The notes under the pieces: model-generated | The model's database searches: none | What the model was told of the DNA's origin: nothing | The model's input: the letters and a program-made list of their open reading frames with translations, nothing else | Origin: Kalaharituber pfeilii | Taxonomy: Eukaryota; Ascomycota; Pezizomycetes; Pezizales; Pezizaceae | Assembly: GCA_015179045.1 (NCBI GenBank) | Contig: WHUZ01000069.1 | Location: 248,001-312,000, forward strand | Direction of reading: 5' to 3' | Length of the DNA stretch: 64,000 nucleotides | Translations under genes and position numbers: made by a program | In this document: one piece after another, positions 60,495-64,000 of the stretch | Numbering within the stretch: position 1 is the stretch's first letter | Layout: every line of letters starts with the position of its first letter

Positions 60495-61136
60495 TGTTAT
60501 GAGCGTGAGGAGCTTTGTTTAACTAAGCAACCCTGACCGATATGAAGGCTAAGGGGAAGCGGTCGCGGTAGCGGTAGCGGTCTGGTAATAAGTACGAAGG
60601 CTTAAGGCATAGCGGACGCAGGTAAGATAATAGCAGTGGACCGCGAAGTGGAACGAAGCGATTCATAGGCGTAGGAATAAATCGATGAGATTTAGAGTTA
60701 TAGAGGAACTGAGAACACCGCTAGGGTCTTGATTCTTCTAGCTATGCTATTGCCTGCGCTTATATAGACTGCGTTCATCATACATGACTAGTCAAACAAA
60801 TATTAGATAACGGCCAACGTGATTAACTCTTATGTAAGCAATAATAAGAAGACGTAATCGAAAACATGCAAAAATAGTACTAGACAAATATAGCAGTATG
60901 TACTAATGCATATGCGTATATTAGTAAAGCTTCATAAGCAGAGTGCATGCATCAAGCAGGATTCCAAACCATAAATAGTGACACGCCCTTCCGTAGCACT
61001 ACCCTATACGAAAACGATACGAGAATCAACAGCCAGGCCTAACGGGTAATCAGTCCGGTCAGTCAGTATTAGTCTTATGCCGATTACAAGGTAGTGTTTG
61101 CCCTGAGGCGGGTAAGTCTTCACCTTAGCCGTAACA
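60495..61136 (-). repeat. 3' LTR of chromovirus 3
   Basis: 642 bp, TGTTATGAGCGTGAGGAGCT to CACCTTAGCCGTAACA. The adjacent TTACCCCCCGTTCTAG (61137-61152) is the inverse of a GGGGGG polypurine tract. It inserted into the LINE at its left. Confidence 0.85.
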
Positions 61137-61452
61137 TTACCCCCCGTTCTAGGGCAGTCGTCCCGACTGACAATTACCAAAAAGAAAACCGAAACTAATT
61201 AGGATTGTGAGTATTCAACTTGATGGCTAATATAACTATCGGCGTACCTTATACACAAGGCAACTTCATGAGCCGAACTTTATTGCTCATGGCCGACGGT
61301 GAGACTGGCGTGTCTTTTGGCACTCGCCATTAGTGAGCCGTTAAAAACCTTCCCGAAGAGTAAAACCCAGTGGGAGAAAATCTCTTCGTAAGGAAAAGGT
61401 ACTCACTATACTCTGAAATGCAAGTAGCCTGGCTGTAGCCATCGATGCCTTA
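61137..61452 (-). other. PPT and 3' untranslated part of chromovirus 3
   Basis: Contains the polypurine tract at 61137-61152 and otherwise no coding sequence after the pol stop at 61453. Confidence 0.7.
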
Positions 61453-64000
61453 TTAGACCGTTGGGTCTCGAGGCTTCCTTGGATACTGTGTATGGAACTC
61501 TCTGATGGATTCAAGGGATCGTTGTAGATTCCCTATCGGTTCCCATGTATCATCGTCTTCACCATAACCTTGCCAACGGATTCGATACTTTACTACCCTA
61601 TTGATGCGTTTGGAGTCGACGACATGGTCTATTTCATAGAAGAATTCGTCGTCGTCATCGACTTCCATCTCTTGGGGTTCAAGTTTTTCTCGGAAGGGCT
61701 TCAGGAGGGAGACGTGGATGACTTTATGAAGTCGCATACCTTGCGGCAATGTAACTTCATAAGTACTATCATTGATCACTCTTGATACTGGGTAAGGACC
61801 GATGTATTTATTGGTCAAAGTCCGGTTATTGCCCGAAGTAATCTGAAGATTCCTCCGATCAATAAGAACTTTGTCTCCAACATGGAACTTTCGTGCTTTA
61901 TCGAGGAATAGGTTGGAGCATCGGTCATTAATTTTCTTGAGAGTGTCTGCAATGTGGTTGTGTACTGTGGTCATTCTGTCGAGCCAGTCTTCGGCGGCTG
62001 GTGAAGCATAGGTGTGGTCATCCGAGAGGTGTATAACTTTGGGATCGAATCCGTATAGCGATCGAAATGGGCTATATCCATGAGTGGATGTCGTAGTAGA
62101 ATTATATGCAAACTCGGCTAGAGGTAGCCAAGTAGCCCATCGGTTTTGTCGGTCATGACAGTAGACACGCAAGTACTGCTTGAGCGTTTGAATGGCGCGC
62201 TCAGAGAGTCCATCTGTTTGGGGGTGGTGAGCAGTGGAGAGTCGGAGACCTATATCAAGCTTTGAGGTGATCTCCTTCCAGAGGGCTGAGACGAATTGCG
62301 GTCCACGGTCTGAGGTGATGTGAAGGGGTAGACTGAATTGTCTGAAGACGTCGTTGATGAAAGCGTTGGCAATGTCTCGGGTTGTCTATGTGTTCTTTGC
62401 CGGTATGTACCGTTGCATTTTGGTGAACCGGTCAGTGACAACCAAGATTGCATTGTAGCTCTCGAATTCTGATAACTCTCCAACGAAGTCCATTGCGATC
62501 TCTTCCCAAGGTTTGCTTCTAGTTGGCATGGGCATCAGTTTGGTTCGCCTCGGATGTCGGTCAGCTTTGGCCTTAAGGCAGGCTGCACAGCTGGCAATAT
62601 AATCAGCTACTTGATCCTTCTACCCATCCCAGTAGAAGTTCCTTGAGAGAAGTTCCTAGGTTCTGTGCACCCCCTAATGTCCAGCCACGTTAGAGTCGTG
62701 GCATTGTCGTAACACTCCCAGTCGGTACTGCTCTGGTACCACAAGGAGTCCGTCACCATTTCTTTCCCAGTCATCATAGTTGGTACCCGGTATGTCTACC
62801 CATATGTCTTCTACTTCACCTGCTTCTTCATCTACCAGCAGTTGCCCGTCTTTGAATAACTGTTCGATGCTGCCGGAGGTGGCATCACCAATTCATCGGG
62901 AGAGGGCGTCTGCTTTGCCGTTAAGCCTTTCGGGAATGTATTTGATAATATAGTCGAATTCGGAAAGTTTTTGACTCCAGTTGGCTTGACGGCTATTAAG
63001 ACGTTGTTTGGTAGTGAAGTACTTTAATGCATGGTGATCAGTATAGACAGTGAACTTAAGCCCAAGTAACTCTATCCTCCATTTTTTGTGAAGGCATTCG
63101 AAGATGGCTAATAGTTCCTTATCATAGATGGGGTAGTTGCGCTTAGCGGGGTTTAGGATGCGGGAGTGAAAATCACAAGGGTGGAGTGTGGTGACATCGT
63201 TCTTGATATGATACTGACTCAGGATACCGGCGAGAGCCTGATCCGAGCAGTCGGTTTCCACGATGGTAGGTAGGGATCGATTGAACTGGTGTAGGATAGG
63301 AGCTGTCATGAACTTTTCTTTAAGTTCCGAAAATGCAGATTGCTGCTCTGCTCCCCACGTGAAGGGTAAGTTTCCGGTTAAGATCGTTAAAGGGCGGGTC
63401 GTAGTGGAATAGTTGATGATGAATTGGCGGTAATAATTGGCAAACCCTAAGAATGCTTGGACCTCCTTCTTCTTTGTAGGTTGGTGCCAGTCACGAATGG
63501 TACTCAGTTTGGCAGGGTCCATCTTGATCTCGGTGCCATTAATTAAGTGTCCTAGGAATATAGTTTCGTGCACATGGAACTCGCATTTAGTCAAATTGAC
63601 CGCTAGCCCATGTTCGCTTAGCTTAGCGAGCACTTTTTCTACTATCCTTTGGTGGTCCTTCTCTGTTATGCCTCCATAGATCAAGATGTCATCCAGGTAC
63701 CAAATGACTCCATCGATACCTTGAAGGATCTCATCCATCATTTCCTGGAAGGATGCGGCTGCGTTGATGAGTCCAAAGGGCATGACGGTATACTCGAAGA
63801 GACCTTTTGCAGTCTTGAAGGCCGTTTTCCATTCGTCACCTGACTTGATTCTGATGAGGTTGTAGCCATTCTTGAGGTCTAGTTTGGTGAACCATTTACT
63901 GCCTTGGGTCTTCTTAAGTAACTCCGACATCAAGGGCAGAGGATATTTATTGGGGATTGTGAGTTTGTTTAATGCCCGATAGTCGACGCAGAGTCGGAGT
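61453..64000 (-). pseudogene. Pol of chromovirus 3 (RT, RNase H, integrase, chromodomain)
   Basis: One continuous frame from the window edge to the stop at 61453, broken by stops. [52 protein letters not shown], the box W-Y-L-D-D-I-L-I-Y. RNase H: TIVETDCSDQALAGILSQY, YDKELLAIFECL, YTDHHALKYF, ERLNGKADALSR. Integrase: HDSNVAGH, YIASCAAC; D in AMDFVGELSEF, D in TSDRGPQFVSAL, E in DGLSERAIQTLKQYLRVYCH. Chromodomain: YEIDHVVDSKRINRVVKYRI-RW-QGYGEDDDTWEP. At least five in-frame stops lie between ~62385 and 62900, mostly TAG where Gln or Trp is expected. Confidence 0.92.

Larger units (their letters stand above)
60495..64000 (-). mobile_element. Ty3/gypsy chromovirus 3 (partial, runs off the window)
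   Basis: 3' LTR 60495-61136, PPT, chromodomain-bearing integrase, RNase H and RT read on the minus strand up to 64000. The 5' LTR, Gag and protease lie beyond. Unlike elements 1 and 2 the pol frame has stops but no frameshifts. Confidence 0.92.

Overview
The window looks like a transposon-saturated stretch of a filamentous fungus. This rests on a HET-domain incompatibility-type gene, short GT..AG introns (59 and 87 bp), Ty3/gypsy chromoviruses, LINEs whose copies end in A-runs, and C-to-T decay resembling RIP (repeat-induced point mutation). A truffle-like Pezizomycete would fit the sparse introns and the transposon load, but the species is not determined.

Only two host genes are convincing, both on the minus strand: folylpolyglutamate synthase (9873-11684, one intron, possibly extended to 11880) and a two-exon HET-domain protein (14228-17391). 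They sit in the one fairly gene-like island, about 9.4-18 kb. Almost everything else is mobile or tandemly repeated DNA.

Layout. 0-1 kb: 57-bp satellite. 1-3 kb: AT-rich wreckage and an LTR. 3-8.1 kb: a ~120-bp satellite broken by a hAT relic, LINE pieces, a PIF/Harbinger-like element with perfect 52-bp inverted repeats, a hAT MITE and a complete ORF1-only LINE. 8.9-9.4 kb: LINE end. 9.8-17.4 kb: host genes. 18.9-31.8 kb: LINE 3' ends, a Tc1/mariner-type MITE, minisatellites, LTR pieces, 57-bp arrays and a ~1.1-kb duplicated segment. 31.8-35.4 kb: two foldback-like elements with long inverted arms. 36.6-44.55 kb: a complete, frameshifted 7.9-kb Ty3/gypsy element. 44.7-55.7 kb: a second ORF1-only LINE carrying five nested insertions, one of them a 7.8-kb chromovirus that itself contains six more. 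57.5-58.3 kb: an 877-bp TRIM with target-site duplication (TSD) and an apparent self-priming site. 59-60.5 kb: LINE reverse transcriptase. 60.5-64 kb: a third gypsy chromovirus running off the window.

Two LINE tail families (A and B) dominate. Each ends in a potential stem-loop followed by poly-A, and each occurs both behind ORF2 C-termini and directly behind ORF1. Many insertions are only tens of bases long yet keep 9-13 bp TSDs. The element-only retrotransposition products and the self-primed TRIM are the most unusual biology here.
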